This document shows positions 39,052-48,474 of a stretch of DNA of 59,983 bases, piece by piece (position 1 is the first letter of the stretch; every line of letters begins with the position of its first letter). The notes beneath the pieces are model-generated. The model had not been told where the DNA came from, made no database searches, and saw only the letters and a list, made by a program, of their open reading frames with translations. The translations under genes and the position numbers were made by a program. This DNA comes from Oceanimonas sp052119705 (GTDB taxonomy: Bacteria; Pseudomonadota; Gammaproteobacteria; Enterobacterales; Aeromonadaceae), in contig NZ_JBGQOP010000020.1 in the NCBI RefSeq assembly GCF_052119705.1, positions 1 to 59,983 on the forward strand. The letters run 5' to 3'.

Positions 39052-41310
39052 TTAGATGATGCAGTCGATAAAGTACTCTGTTCGGCCTTGCTGCTCTTCG
39101 GCCACTAAACCATGAATATAGGTTTCAAACCCAGGGAAGCGATTATTGAATTCTCGCGCAAATTTCAAGTAGCTAATAATGGTGTCATTAAACACCTCAC
39201 CTGGGATCAGCAGTGGAATTCCAGGTGGATACGGTGCGACCATCACAGAGGTAGTGCGGCCTGATAGCTTGTCGATCGGCACGCGCTCCACTAACTTGTG
39301 CGCCATCTTGGCAAAAGCATCTGCGGGCTTCATGGCTGGGATCAAGTCTGACAAATACATTTCGGTTGTCAGTTTAGCGACGTTATTTTCTTTATAAATC
39401 TGATGAATTTGGTCGCACAAGTCACGCAAGCCCACTCGCTCATAGCTAGGGTTACTTTGAATAAACTTCGGTAATACCTTCCACAAAGGTACGTTGTTGT
39501 CGTAATCGTCTTTAAACTGCTGTAACTCGGTCACCATACTGTTCCAACGACCTTTGGTGATGCCGATGGTGAACATGATAAAGAAGGAATACAGGCCAGT
39601 TTTTTCGATAACGATGCCGTGCTCTGCTAAGTACTTAGTAACCACCACGGCTGGCATGCCGCTGTCTGAGAAGTCACCTTCCATATTTAAGCCAGGCGTT
39701 AAAATTGTGGCTTTGATAGGATCCAGCAGGTTAAAGCCGGGCTCTACTTCGCCAAAGCCATGCCAGCTTTCACCGGCGTGCAGCATCCAAGCATCGCGAT
39801 CATCGAGACCATGGTCGGTTAAGTCGTCGGGGCCCCACACCTTAAACCACCAATCGCTGCCATATTCATCGCCAACTTTGCGCATGGCTCGTCTAAATTC
39901 CAAGGCTTCCGATAATGACTCTTCTACCAAGGCGGTGCCGCCCGGCGCTTCCATCATGGCCGCGGCCACATCACAAGAAGCGATAATGGCGTATTGTGGG
40001 CTGGTGGACGTGTGCATCAGATACGCTTCGTTAAACACATCGCGGTCTAGAATATTTTCAGTGCCATTTTGTACCAATATTTGTGAGGCTTGTGATAATC
40101 CCGCCAGCATTTTGTGGGTCGACTGAGTCGAGAAAATCATCGACTTTTTACAACGCGGACGATGTTCGCCTATGGCGTGATAGTCACCATAAAAATCGTG
40201 GAAGGCCGCATGGGGTAACCAAGCTTCATCGAAATGCAGGGTTTCGATTTCGCCATCAAGCAGATTTTTGATCTCTTCAACGTTATACAAGATGCCATCG
40301 TAAGTGGACTGAGTAATGGTCAACACTCTTGGCTTAAGATCGGGGTTTTTCGCTAATAGCTCACGGCAGAAAGGATTGGCGAGCATTTTTTCACGAATGC
40401 GTGCCGGCTCAAACTCACTGCGTGGAATAGGACCAATAATGCCGTAATGATTGCGGGTTGGCATCAAAAACACAGGTACCGCGCCTGTCATCATGATGGC
40501 GTGCAAAATCGACTTATGGCAATTACGGTCTACGACGACGATATCGCCGGGTGCAACTGTGGAGTGCCAAACAATTTTGTTTGAAGTGGAAGTGCCGTTA
40601 GTCACAAAGTACAAATGATCGGCGTTAAAAATACGTGCCGCATTGCGCTCACTGGCGGCCACGGGACCCGTGTGATCCAGCAACTGGCCCAGCTCGTCGA
40701 CCGAGTTACACACATCGGCGCGCAGCATATTTTCACCAAAAAACTGATGGAACATTTGTCCGACCGGTGATTTTAAAAATGCCACGCCGCCCGAGTGACC
40801 AGGGCAATGCCAAGAGTAAGAGCCATCTTGGGCATAGTGAGTGAGCGCACGAAAGAAGGGCGGCGCTAGGCTGTCTAAATAGCTTTTGGCTTCACGAATA
40901 ATGTGGCGCGCCACAAAGTCTGGTGTGTCTTCGTGCATGTGTATAAAACCGTGCAATTCACGTAAAATCGCGTTGGGAATATGGCGCGCGGTGCGGGTTT
41001 CACCATACAGATAAATAGGAATATCAGGATTGCGATGGCGGATTTGCTCGACGAAGCGATGCAATTGATCCAACACCAGTGCGGCTTCTTCTGGGCTGCC
41101 GGCCAGCTCTTCATCATCAATCGATAACACAAAGCCTGCGGCACGACTTTGTTGCTGTGCAAACGAGGTTAAATCACCGTAACTGGTGTATCCCACCACA
41201 TCCATACCGGATTTTTCGATGGCGGCTGCCAGCTCACGAATACCTGAGCCACTGGTGTTTTCGGAGCGAAAGTCTTCATCAATAATGATGATGGGAAAAT
41301 AAAAGCGCAT
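39052..41310 (-). CDS. Orn/Lys/Arg decarboxylase, fold type I PLP enzyme
   Basis: A 752-residue cytosolic enzyme of the acid-inducible type. The N-terminal wing domain (1-130) starts FPIIIIDEDFRSENTSGSG. The PLP domain has HCPGHSGGVAF, FVTNGTSTSNKIV, LHFDEAWLPHAAF and the cofactor Lys in STHKMLAGLSQ. The C-terminal part has PYPPGIPLLIPGE. These enzymes turn arginine, lysine or ornithine into a polyamine or diamine plus CO2. Length and wording are closest to arginine/lysine decarboxylases of marine gammaproteobacteria; the exact substrate is not decidable by eye. No antiporter gene is adjacent, so an acid-resistance pair is not evident here. Confidence 0.92.
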   Translation of the reverse strand: MRFYFPIIIIDEDFRSENTSGSGIRELAAAIEKSGMDVVGYTSYGDLTSFAQQQSRAAGFVLSIDDEELAGSPEEAALVLDQLHRFVEQIRHRNPDIPIYLYGETRTARHIPNAILRELHGFIHMHEDTPDFVARHIIREAKSYLDSLAPPFFRALTHYAQDGSYSWHCPGHSGGVAFLKSPVGQMFHQFFGENMLRADVCNSVDELGQLLDHTGPVAASERNAARIFNADHLYFVTNGTSTSNKIVWHSTVAPGDIVVVDRNCHKSILHAIMMTGAVPVFLMPTRNHYGIIGPIPRSEFEPARIREKMLANPFCRELLAKNPDLKPRVLTITQSTYDGILYNVEEIKNLLDGEIETLHFDEAWLPHAAFHDFYGDYHAIGEHRPRCKKSMIFSTQSTHKMLAGLSQASQILVQNGTENILDRDVFNEAYLMHTSTSPQYAIIASCDVAAAMMEAPGGTALVEESLSEALEFRRAMRKVGDEYGSDWWFKVWGPDDLTDHGLDDRDAWMLHAGESWHGFGEVEPGFNLLDPIKATILTPGLNMEGDFSDSGMPAVVVTKYLAEHGIVIEKTGLYSFFIMFTIGITKGRWNSMVTELQQFKDDYDNNVPLWKVLPKFIQSNPSYERVGLRDLCDQIHQIYKENNVAKLTTEMYLSDLIPAMKPADAFAKMAHKLVERVPIDKLSGRTTSVMVAPYPPGIPLLIPGEVFNDTIISYLKFAREFNNRFPGFETYIHGLVAEEQQGRTEYFIDCII

Positions 41311-41556
41311 CGCATTTCCTTTGGTTGCAGGACGTGCCGGTATCGGACGTTCCGGTAAAGAAGCTCGCTAGCCGAGCGGGTACTGTGGCCATTCTACTGT
41401 TTCATTTGCGAGCTGACAAAAATGCTTATCTTGAATGGCTTATTAAATGAGATAAGTCAGCTTAGGCGCATAGCTCTGGGCTGGAAATATAGAGGCTCAA
41501 CAGGCACTATGCGAGGTCATATCGCTATCTTGGTGTTCTTCTCCATGCAAAGAATA

Positions 41557-42147
41557 ATGAAAGTCTCTGTCTGGCTATTAGGTTTGGCGTTGCTCTCTGG
41601 GTGTGCCACGTCACCGCCGCGCAATCCGGAAAATATCTGCGCCATCTTTAAAGAACATAAAAGTTGGCATAAATCAGTCGAAAAATCCCGTAAAAAATGG
41701 GGTGTGCCTGCACACGTGACCATGGCGGTTATGTATCAAGAAAGTAGCTTCAAACATGATGCCCAGCCGCCGATGCGCTATTTTTTGTTCATTCCCCGTG
41801 GTCGCGCCTCCGATGCCTACGGCTATGCACAGGCTAAAAAAGCCACTTGGGCCGACTACCAACGCGAAAGCGGTAACGGTTGGGCCAGTCGTAGCGACTT
41901 TGATGATGCTGTAGATTTCATGGGCTGGTATATGAGTAAAACCAGCAAGATTAATGGCATATCTAAATGGGATGCTTATAACCAATATTTAAATTATCAC
42001 GATGGTTGGGGCGGCTACCGCCGTGGCACCCATAACAAAAAAGGGTGGTTACTCAATGTTTCACGCAAAGTGGATAACAGATCTAAGCGCTACGCTGAGC
42101 AATACTGGCAGTGTAAAGATGATTTAAATAAAGGCTGGTTTTGGTGA
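41557..42147 (+). CDS. Lytic transglycosylase-like lipoprotein
   Basis: A 196-residue lipoprotein from ATG 41557: MKVSVWLLGLALLSGC is a lipobox with Cys16. The mature part has an SLT-like fold with likely catalytic Glu in VMYQESSFKHDA, then YGYAQAKKATWADYQ, DFDDAVDFMGWYM and NYHDGWGGYRRG. Such lipoproteins trim peptidoglycan from the outer membrane. In-frame ATGs at 41422 and 41545 exist, but they would bury the lipobox. The ribosome site is weak at every candidate. Confidence 0.78.
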   Translation: MKVSVWLLGLALLSGCATSPPRNPENICAIFKEHKSWHKSVEKSRKKWGVPAHVTMAVMYQESSFKHDAQPPMRYFLFIPRGRASDAYGYAQAKKATWADYQRESGNGWASRSDFDDAVDFMGWYMSKTSKINGISKWDAYNQYLNYHDGWGGYRRGTHNKKGWLLNVSRKVDNRSKRYAEQYWQCKDDLNKGWFW

Positions 42148-42173
42148 AGAGTGAAGGGTAATCGGTGAAGAGG
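42144..42173. repeat. Intergenic repeat copy (GTGAAGAGTGAAGGGTAATC)
   Basis: Starts at the last codon of the lipoprotein gene. It belongs to a family related to GTGAAGGGTGAGG, seen also at 42228, 54983, 55141 and 59661. Confidence 0.55.
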
Positions 42174-42227
42174 ACGAGATAACACCAGAACTACAGAAAA
42201 CACACTGCACCTGAAGTCTGAGTGTTT

Positions 42228-42258
42228 TCCTCTTCACCCTTCACCCTTTATTCTTCAC
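42228..42258. repeat. Intergenic repeat copy, inverted
   Basis: TCCTCTTCACCCTTCACCCT is the reverse complement form of the repeat at 42144. Together the two arms could fold the 100-bp gap between the convergent lipoprotein and dsdA genes into a hairpin. Confidence 0.55.
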
Positions 42259-43612
42259 AATCTAAAGCGGCCGCTTGCGCTAAATACTTCGCCATTTCGG
42301 CTGGTGGTACCATGCCGCCGCCGGTGGCCCACACCAAATGATGGGCTCGGCCTAAGCGCTCGGGCGTTAAGCCCAGACGTTGTAGATAGCCCTCGTCTTC
42401 TATTAGTCGCCAAGGGCCGGGCATGCCAGCCAGCGCTGAGGGCTCAAGTTGAATGCCTTCTTGTGCGTTTAATAAGCCTAGCCATGACAACATCTCCTCA
42501 TCACTCAAGGTATAAAAACCATCGAGCATAGGCGACATAAGGCGGCCGACGAAGCCGGAAGGGCGGCCTACCGCTAAGCCATCGGCGGTGGTGAGATTGT
42601 CTATGCCTAAATCCTGCACCGAAATTTGATCGTGTAAGCCTGTGTAAACGCCGAGTAGCATGCAAGGGGAGTGAGTGGGCTCGGCAAAGATACAGTGCAC
42701 AGCATCACCAAAGGCCAGCTTTAAGCCAAAGGCTACGCCACCTGGGCCACCGCCTACGCCGCAAGGTAAATACACAAACAAAGGATTAGCACGGTCAATC
42801 ATAATGCCCGCTTGCTCAAGTTGGGCTTTAAGGCGTTCGCCAGCGACTGCATAACCTAAGAATAATTGCACAGAATTCTCATCGTCCACAAAATGGCAAT
42901 AAGGATCGTCTGCCGCCTGAGCGCGCCCGGCTGCGACCGCCACCGAATAGTCGCTGTTATATTCCACTACCGTTACACCGTTTTCGCGAAGCAGCGCTTT
43001 TTTCCACGCTCTGGCATCCGCCGACATGTGCACGCTAGTTTGAAAGCCAAGCTTGGCGCCTATCATGCCGATCGAGAGCCCCAGGTTGCCGGTAGAGCCT
43101 ACGGCGATTCGGTATTGACTGAAAAACGTGCGAAAGGGTTCACTGTGTAACTGAGCATAATCATCGGTTCTTTGCAGTAAACCGGCTTTAAGTGCCAGCT
43201 TTTCGGCGTGTTGCAACACTTCATAGATGCCGCCGCGCGCCTTAATGGAGCCTGAAATAGGCAGCAAGTTATCCATTTTCAGCCACAGCTCACCAGTTAG
43301 GTTCGTTTGGAATTGTTCATTCAAAGCCTGCTGCATGCGCGCAATGGGCTGAATGGGCGACTCTAAGCGACCTTGGCTGGTGGCGGTTTCGGGGAAGGCG
43401 ACGCTAAAGTAAGCGGCAAAGCGATCCAGTCGCTGACTCGCATCTTGCACGTCATCGGCAGTCAGGCCCACGGCTGTGAGTGCTTGCTCGGCGGGTAAGC
43501 GTTCTGGGTTAAACCAACTGACGGGGCGCAGGGCTACCAGTTGATCCAATAAAGGATATGCCTGGCAGAGTTCACTAATGGCCTCTGGTGAATAGCGAGG
43601 ATGAGAAATCAT
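42248..43612 (-). CDS. dsdA: D-serine ammonia-lyase DsdA
   Basis: A 454-residue PLP fold type II enzyme that converts D-serine to pyruvate and ammonia in the cytosol. The cofactor Lys sits in ISGSIKARGGIYEV. The phosphate-binding glycines are in LPCGVGGGPGGVAFG, and the asparagine loop is VGSTGNLGLSIG. ATG 43612 with AGGA 9 nt upstream is preferred over GTG 43642. It has no neighbouring dsdC or dsdX; a sodium:amino acid symporter gene lies just upstream on the same strand and could supply substrate. Confidence 0.93.
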   Translation of the reverse strand: MISHPRYSPEAISELCQAYPLLDQLVALRPVSWFNPERLPAEQALTAVGLTADDVQDASQRLDRFAAYFSVAFPETATSQGRLESPIQPIARMQQALNEQFQTNLTGELWLKMDNLLPISGSIKARGGIYEVLQHAEKLALKAGLLQRTDDYAQLHSEPFRTFFSQYRIAVGSTGNLGLSIGMIGAKLGFQTSVHMSADARAWKKALLRENGVTVVEYNSDYSVAVAAGRAQAADDPYCHFVDDENSVQLFLGYAVAGERLKAQLEQAGIMIDRANPLFVYLPCGVGGGPGGVAFGLKLAFGDAVHCIFAEPTHSPCMLLGVYTGLHDQISVQDLGIDNLTTADGLAVGRPSGFVGRLMSPMLDGFYTLSDEEMLSWLGLLNAQEGIQLEPSALAGMPGPWRLIEDEGYLQRLGLTPERLGRAHHLVWATGGGMVPPAEMAKYLAQAAALDCEE

Positions 43613-43687
43613 GTCGTTAAGTCCTAAAAGTGGGCTGAGCACGCTTTAGTATATCAGTCTCTTGTGTCAAGTTGGGCCATCAAGCAC

Positions 43688-43711
43688 AACGCAGGCCTAT
43701 AGGCCTGCGTT
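43688..43711. repeat. Perfect 24-bp palindrome between dsdA and the symporter gene
   Basis: AACGCAGGCCTA joined to its exact reverse complement TAGGCCTGCGTT, without a loop. No T-run follows on either strand. It lies between the symporter stop and dsdA start on the minus strand, so it could be an operator for dsdA or a weak terminator. Confidence 0.6.
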
Positions 43712-43760
43712 GTGGGGGTAATGCTTACTTAGTGTTGGCATCAACTTTCGATATTAAGCA

Positions 43761-45104
43761 TTATTTTTTGATTTTTTGTTCGGCAAAGTAGGCTTTAGTT
43801 AACCTAAATACCACAGGGCTTAATAACGCCAAGGCAATTAAGTTAGGAATGGCCATCATGGCATTGAGGGTATCCGCTAGCAGCCAAATAAACTCTAACG
43901 ATTGCGTCGCGCCTATGGGCAGCGCCAATACCCAAAGTATGCGAAACGGCAATATAGCTTTAACGCCAAACAAGAACTGTACACATTTTTCGCCGTAAAA
44001 ACTCCAGCCTAAGATGGTGGTGAAAGCAAAAATGGCTAAGGCTAGCGAGACTATGTATTCCCCACCCGGTATGGAGGTAGAAAAAGCCAGTGCTGTGAGT
44101 GAGGCACCGGTTTCACCGCTGGTCCAGCTGCCGGTGACCACAATCGCAAGTCCCGTGATAGAGCAGACGATAATGGTGTCGATAAAGGTGCCCAGCATGG
44201 CAATTAAGCCCTGACGTACTGGGCTGTCAGTTTTGGCTGCCGCATGTGCAATAGGCGCACTACCCAGACCGGCTTCGTTAGAAAATACGCCTCGTGCCAC
44301 ACCAAAACGAATCGCCATCCATACGGCGGCACCCGCAAAACCACCTTGGGCGGCTACCGGCGTAAAGGCGTGTTCAAATATGGTGCCAAACGCGGCGGGC
44401 AAGGCGGAAGCATTAACGCCCAACACCACAATACCCGCCACAAAATAGGACACTGTCATTAGCGGCACTAGCTTACCGGCCACTTCAGAGATCCAACGAA
44501 TACCACCGATTAATACTAAGCCTACCAACACCATCATCACCAGGCCGGTGGTGGTGTGAGAAAAGCCAAATGAACTGCTGAGGGCATCTGCTACCGAGTT
44601 GGCTTGTACCGTATTACCAATACCAAAGCCGGCTAAACCACCGAAGATGGCGAACGCCACCCCTAGCCAAGCCCATTTTGGGCCTAAGCCATTTTTGATG
44701 TAGTACATGGGGCCACCCACGTGGTTACCCAGTGAGTCGGTTTCGCGAAAGTTTACCGCACACACGGCTTCTGAATATTTGGTGGCCATGCCCACTAGGG
44801 CCGTCATCCACATCCAAAACAAGGCGCCCGGGCCGCCTAAGAAAATAGCGGTGGCCACACCCGCAATATTACCTGTACCTATGGTGGCCGCCAGTGAGGT
44901 CATCAAGGCATTAAACGGTGATATTTCACCGCTGCCCGCTTCTGTTTTAGTAAATAGTAATTTAAAGCCGGTACCCATTTTACGAATCGGCATAAAGCCC
45001 ATACGAAGTTGCAGATACAAACCTAGGCCTAAAATACCCACCAGCATGGGCACACCCCATACCACGCCATTAATCGCCGTTAATTGATTGGTTAGCCATT
45101 CCAT
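43761..45104 (-). CDS. Sodium:alanine/glycine symporter, AGCS family
   Basis: A 447-residue inner-membrane transporter with about ten to eleven hydrophobic spans. It has AGCS landmarks: LMTSLAATIGTGNIAGVATAI near 67-87, FRETDSLGNHVGGPMYYI, and GVFSNEAGLGSAPIAHAAA near 272. The family brings in alanine, glycine or D-amino acids with sodium. It is encoded upstream of dsdA on the same strand with a palindrome between, which hints at D-serine or alanine use; specificity is not visible. The upstream 120 bp are AT-rich and should hold the promoter. Confidence 0.93.
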   Translation of the reverse strand: MEWLTNQLTAINGVVWGVPMLVGILGLGLYLQLRMGFMPIRKMGTGFKLLFTKTEAGSGEISPFNALMTSLAATIGTGNIAGVATAIFLGGPGALFWMWMTALVGMATKYSEAVCAVNFRETDSLGNHVGGPMYYIKNGLGPKWAWLGVAFAIFGGLAGFGIGNTVQANSVADALSSSFGFSHTTTGLVMMVLVGLVLIGGIRWISEVAGKLVPLMTVSYFVAGIVVLGVNASALPAAFGTIFEHAFTPVAAQGGFAGAAVWMAIRFGVARGVFSNEAGLGSAPIAHAAAKTDSPVRQGLIAMLGTFIDTIIVCSITGLAIVVTGSWTSGETGASLTALAFSTSIPGGEYIVSLALAIFAFTTILGWSFYGEKCVQFLFGVKAILPFRILWVLALPIGATQSLEFIWLLADTLNAMMAIPNLIALALLSPVVFRLTKAYFAEQKIKK

Positions 45105-45224
45105 GAGTTCGACTCCATTGTCGTTTGTATTATTGTTATTTTTTATTAACTATTAACTTAACAACTAGTTAACCCGTTATTTTCTGATTAGCCTAGAGGG
45201 TAAAGTGAGAAGTGCGCGCTAGCT

Positions 45225-47324
45225 TCATGTTTCGGATGGAACTATAAAAAAAGTTTGTAATAACCGTCGGCAATGAGCTATGACGGCCTTATGACCGCTT
45301 AATTGCCATTCTTTGGTTATCTGTTTGGCTACCATCGACGGTTCGCAGCCATGGGTGAGCAAGGCGTTGAGCAGTTGCAGCTGGGTGCTTGATAACGGCG
45401 TGAGAGGCGCATTACTGGCAATAAAACGCGCTAAGGCCGCCCAGTCGGATATTAAGTCTCTGTGATAAAAGGCAAAATCATGGGCGATTTGCCGATCCAG
45501 TTCGGGGTTATGGCGGGCGGGCAGCAAACGCAAGGCCTGATACAGTGCGGCTTGTTCGTGACTGAGTGCCGCTGTTTGGCGATAGCCGTGCACATTGGCA
45601 CTAAATTGCCCCTGCCAGTGCGGAAGAATTTTTTTAGCCGCCACTGAACTTGGCCACAGTAGCATTACAGCTTGCAGGCCACTGACGGTATCTCGGCTTT
45701 GGCCGACCCGCACCGGGCAAAAGTGATTGGCTTGCCAAAATGCTAACAACTCAGGACTGGCACCAAAGCTGGCGCCAAGAAAGTCCCCATTAAGTGCCGC
45801 TTGCTGGCTTTGCTCTTGTAACCAAGCGATAAGCTGGCGGCCTAATCCGCTGTGTTGGCAACTCGGATGCACGACGATGCGCATGATCCTATGATAACGA
45901 AACTGACAAGCCTCAATTAAGCCGCCGTGAAAAGCCAAAGACTGCGCGAGCAAATGGCCGCGCGGTCGGCGTTGACCGCGCCAAATCGCTAAACTTAGCT
46001 CATCCGTCAGCGGATAACGCTGGGTCTGCCCCTCTGCTATTAACAGCGCCACTGCCAGCGGTATTTCTTGGCGAAACATTACCGCCAGCTTTAGCTCAGG
46101 CGCATCTAGGAGCTGGCGCAAATCACTGGGGCTGGTTTGATAGTGGGCCAAGGTCAGTAGGCCAAACACTTGGTTTAATAAGACTTCATTTTGGAGTAAT
46201 TCAGTTTGGGTGACCCAGCGGATTTGCAGCGCGCCCTGAGTGGCAGGTAAGACGGCGATGGCATTGAGGGCCAGCAGTTGATACAGCAAAGGCTCTAAAG
46301 GATCCGTGGTGCTCCAGCGCGCGGGGAGATCTAGGTGTACTTTTCTGGTTTGCGGATGCATCTGTAACAACTGCGGCTGAAACTTTAACTGAAAGCCCAA
46401 GCCCGTGCCCTCATAGCCATGCTCTGTGCTGGCAAACACACAGCAGTAATGGCGGGCCAAGTTGAGTAATAGTGCCACCGGAATAGCGGCCGCTTCATCA
46501 ATCAATAATACATCGGCCGCTGGGCGCGCTATTAAGAGCGCATCAGGTGCCAGAAAAGACAAAGGCGGTATGCAGTGGGCTTGTACTTGAGTGACCGCTT
46601 GAGGGCTGGGTGCGGTGAGCAATACCTTCAAGCCGGCTTTAATTAAACGAGCCGCGGCCAAGCCCAATAAGCTGGACTTACCGCGGCCACGGTCGGCGGT
46701 CAATACTACCGGCTCTTGCCTGCGGGCGCCGGACAAGATAACGGCCAAGGCATGGCGTTGCTGATTATTTAAGCAGCCTTGGGCGTCTGGGCGCACTTGC
46801 CAAGGGATTGTGTAGTGCAGCCTTGGCAATATCGGAAACGCAGTATTTTGCGCCCAGTGCAGCACTTGGGTATCTTGCGCCAATAGCCGAATAAAGCGGC
46901 TTAAAAAACCACTATGCAGATCCTGCGCTTGCTCGGGCTCGGCCACGTAGCGTACCAGATCAGGATCTGGGTAGGCCGGCCAATGTGCCAAAGGCGGGCA
47001 GAGCAAGATTAATATGCCACCGGCTTTGACCGTGCCGGCTACCGCGCCCAAGGCATCGGGATGCAAACCGCTAAAGGCGTTAAACACCAGGGCTCCGACT
47101 TCTTGGCCTAACCGCGTTTTAAACTTAGAGAGTGGCGTGGTGGGCGTCACTGAGTCGGCTTGCCCCAGCCAGAGCGTATCTGGCTGAGACTGAGTAAGCA
47201 GCTTAGCGTGAGTGATGGCCCATTCGTGCTCGCCGGCGAGCACGAATAACCGCCGTTCGCCGCACAAACGCAACAGTTGGCGCCAGTGTTGCCAGTCAGC
47301 TAGGTTCTGTGTCGTCAGCGCCAT
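45225..47324 (-). CDS. tmcA: tRNA(Met) cytidine acetyltransferase TmcA
   Basis: About 699 residues. It has an N-terminal DUF1726-type domain, an RNA-helicase-like ATPase domain with Walker A LTADRGRGKSSLLG and Walker B VLLIDEAAAIPVALL, a GNAT domain (YRIMRIVVHPSCQHSGLGRQL, LGASFGASPELLAFW) and a C-terminal tRNA-binding part. The enzyme puts ac4C on the wobble base of elongator tRNA(Met) using acetyl-CoA and ATP. ATG 47324 (GGAG 8 nt before it) gives an N-terminus that lines up with the E. coli protein. Tandem upstream ATGs at 47369, 47354 and 47339 are in frame, inside a 15-bp repeat. Confidence 0.93.
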   Translation of the reverse strand: MALTTQNLADWQHWRQLLRLCGERRLFVLAGEHEWAITHAKLLTQSQPDTLWLGQADSVTPTTPLSKFKTRLGQEVGALVFNAFSGLHPDALGAVAGTVKAGGILILLCPPLAHWPAYPDPDLVRYVAEPEQAQDLHSGFLSRFIRLLAQDTQVLHWAQNTAFPILPRLHYTIPWQVRPDAQGCLNNQQRHALAVILSGARRQEPVVLTADRGRGKSSLLGLAAARLIKAGLKVLLTAPSPQAVTQVQAHCIPPLSFLAPDALLIARPAADVLLIDEAAAIPVALLLNLARHYCCVFASTEHGYEGTGLGFQLKFQPQLLQMHPQTRKVHLDLPARWSTTDPLEPLLYQLLALNAIAVLPATQGALQIRWVTQTELLQNEVLLNQVFGLLTLAHYQTSPSDLRQLLDAPELKLAVMFRQEIPLAVALLIAEGQTQRYPLTDELSLAIWRGQRRPRGHLLAQSLAFHGGLIEACQFRYHRIMRIVVHPSCQHSGLGRQLIAWLQEQSQQAALNGDFLGASFGASPELLAFWQANHFCPVRVGQSRDTVSGLQAVMLLWPSSVAAKKILPHWQGQFSANVHGYRQTAALSHEQAALYQALRLLPARHNPELDRQIAHDFAFYHRDLISDWAALARFIASNAPLTPLSSTQLQLLNALLTHGCEPSMVAKQITKEWQLSGHKAVIAHCRRLLQTFFIVPSET

Positions 47325-47369
47325 GCCCGTTAGCTCCATGTCCGTTAACCTCATGTCCGTTAACCCCAT
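47310..47369 (-). repeat. Four degenerate 15-bp repeats over the tmcA start, each with an ATG
   Basis: On the minus strand ATGGGGTTAACGGAC, ATGAGGTTAACGGAC, ATGGAGCTAACGGGC and ATGGCGCTGACGACA follow head to tail in frame. Each unit carries a G-rich triplet at Shine-Dalgarno distance from the next ATG. It is the same design as the unrelated 15-bp array at 6136. Confidence 0.8.
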
Positions 47370-47385
47370 ATTAGTTAACGGGCCT

Positions 47386-47697
47386 TCAATTAAAGAGCCG
47401 TCCGCTATGTTCGTCGATCACGCGTTTGGCTTTGGCCACCATTAACTCGGCGGCTTGCTCGGCTGAGGGCAGCATGTCGGCGCGCACTAGGGCATAGCTG
47501 TGCTCTGTGCCATCTATGACTTGAGTGATGTGGCCATTGATTCGATATTGGCCGCCCTCGGCCAGTGGCTCTGGATGTATGTCGTAGCCTTGATAATTAA
47601 CCACCGCAAAGCCCGTACTGGCGGCACCCGCACTGATGGCGATGGCGTTGCTAGTTGAGCCAGTAAGCCAGTTTTTTAACCAGTTAAACATACGCAT
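47386..47697 (-). CDS. hlyU: HlyU family regulator-like protein
   Basis: A 103-residue protein of the proteobacterial HlyU (transcriptional activator) Pfam type: VVNYQGYDIHPEPLAEGGQYRINGHITQ, then a C-terminal helix AEQAAELMVAKAKRVIDEHSGRLF. It should not be confused with the ArsR-type HlyU of Vibrio. The biochemical role is poorly known. Two ATGs (47697, 47691) are possible. It lies 16 bp upstream of the tmcA repeat on the same strand, so they are likely co-transcribed. Confidence 0.85.
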   Translation of the reverse strand: MRMFNWLKNWLTGSTSNAIAISAGAASTGFAVVNYQGYDIHPEPLAEGGQYRINGHITQVIDGTEHSYALVRADMLPSAEQAAELMVAKAKRVIDEHSGRLFN

Positions 47698-47795
47698 GAC
47701 TCTAAATTTAGGAGGAGAAGGCAGGGTTAGGTGTGGGCACTGATGTTTTCTTTGGTGGGCACTGGCGGCTTAAAGCCGACAGCTGCCGTAGGCCA

Positions 47796-48305
47796 TTATT
47801 TTCTGATATTTAAGATGGTGTCAGTACCTAAAGTGACGACACCGCTGGATTTAATCAGCTCTTTAAGATCATCCATATTGGAAATGATCACCGGCGTTAA
47901 GGTGGACTTGGCCTTGGCTTCCAGCAGGCCTAAGTCGAACTCGATAATTACCTCACCGGCTTTTACGGCTTGGCCCTCTTGGGCTATGCGTCTAAAACCT
48001 TCGCCTTTCAGCTCCACGGTATCGATACCAATGTGGATAAACAGCTCTAAGCCTGAGTCACTGTTCATGGCAAAAGCATGATTAGTCTCAAAAATTTTAC
48101 TGATCACCCCATCGCAAGGGGCCACAACGCTATTGCCACTGGGCTTGATGGCGATACCATCACCAACAATTTTTTCCGAAAACACCAGATCGGGCACCTC
48201 TTCTAAGGCGACTAACTCACCGGAGAGGGGGGCGAGTAGCGTAATGCGGGCTTGATTGGCGGACTCGTCAGACACCATTTTTTTTAATTTATTGAACAGA
48301 CTCAT
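47796..48305 (-). CDS. crr: PTS glucose-specific EIIA component Crr
   Basis: A 169-residue cytosolic phosphocarrier. The active His91 is in LFIHIGIDTVELKGEGF and the helper His76 in NHAFAMNS, at the same places as in E. coli (90 and 75). It relays phosphate from HPr to sugar permeases and controls adenylate cyclase and inducer uptake. In enteric bacteria crr follows ptsH-ptsI; here its upstream neighbour is cysK and no pts genes lie between. GAATGAGT context starts at 48305. Confidence 0.96.
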   Translation of the reverse strand: MSLFNKLKKMVSDESANQARITLLAPLSGELVALEEVPDLVFSEKIVGDGIAIKPSGNSVVAPCDGVISKIFETNHAFAMNSDSGLELFIHIGIDTVELKGEGFRRIAQEGQAVKAGEVIIEFDLGLLEAKAKSTLTPVIISNMDDLKELIKSSGVVTLGTDTILNIRK

Positions 48306-48370
48306 TCTCTAGGCTCCCTGCAGTAATGAGTGGCGATGATAACAGACGAACTTGCACAAGAGAAAACGCG

Positions 48371-48408
48371 AAAAAAATGACGCCCTCTTAGTGAAAGAGG
48401 GCGTCATT
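48371..48408 (-). terminator. Terminator of cysK
   Basis: On the minus strand AATGACGCCCTCTT and its complement enclose a short loop and run into seven T residues. It insulates crr from cysK. Confidence 0.93.
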
Positions 48409-48474
48409 GAGTGCAGCGCTTTATGTTATGCCTGTGCGCGGTAAACTCACTTAGCACAAAGAGTGTGCATGAAC

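Noticed and set aside
43688..43711. The perfect palindrome behind the symporter gene as a Rho-independent terminator
   Set aside because: It has no loop bases of its own and no T-run on either strand; an operator or chance palindrome is just as likely, so it is listed only as a repeat.
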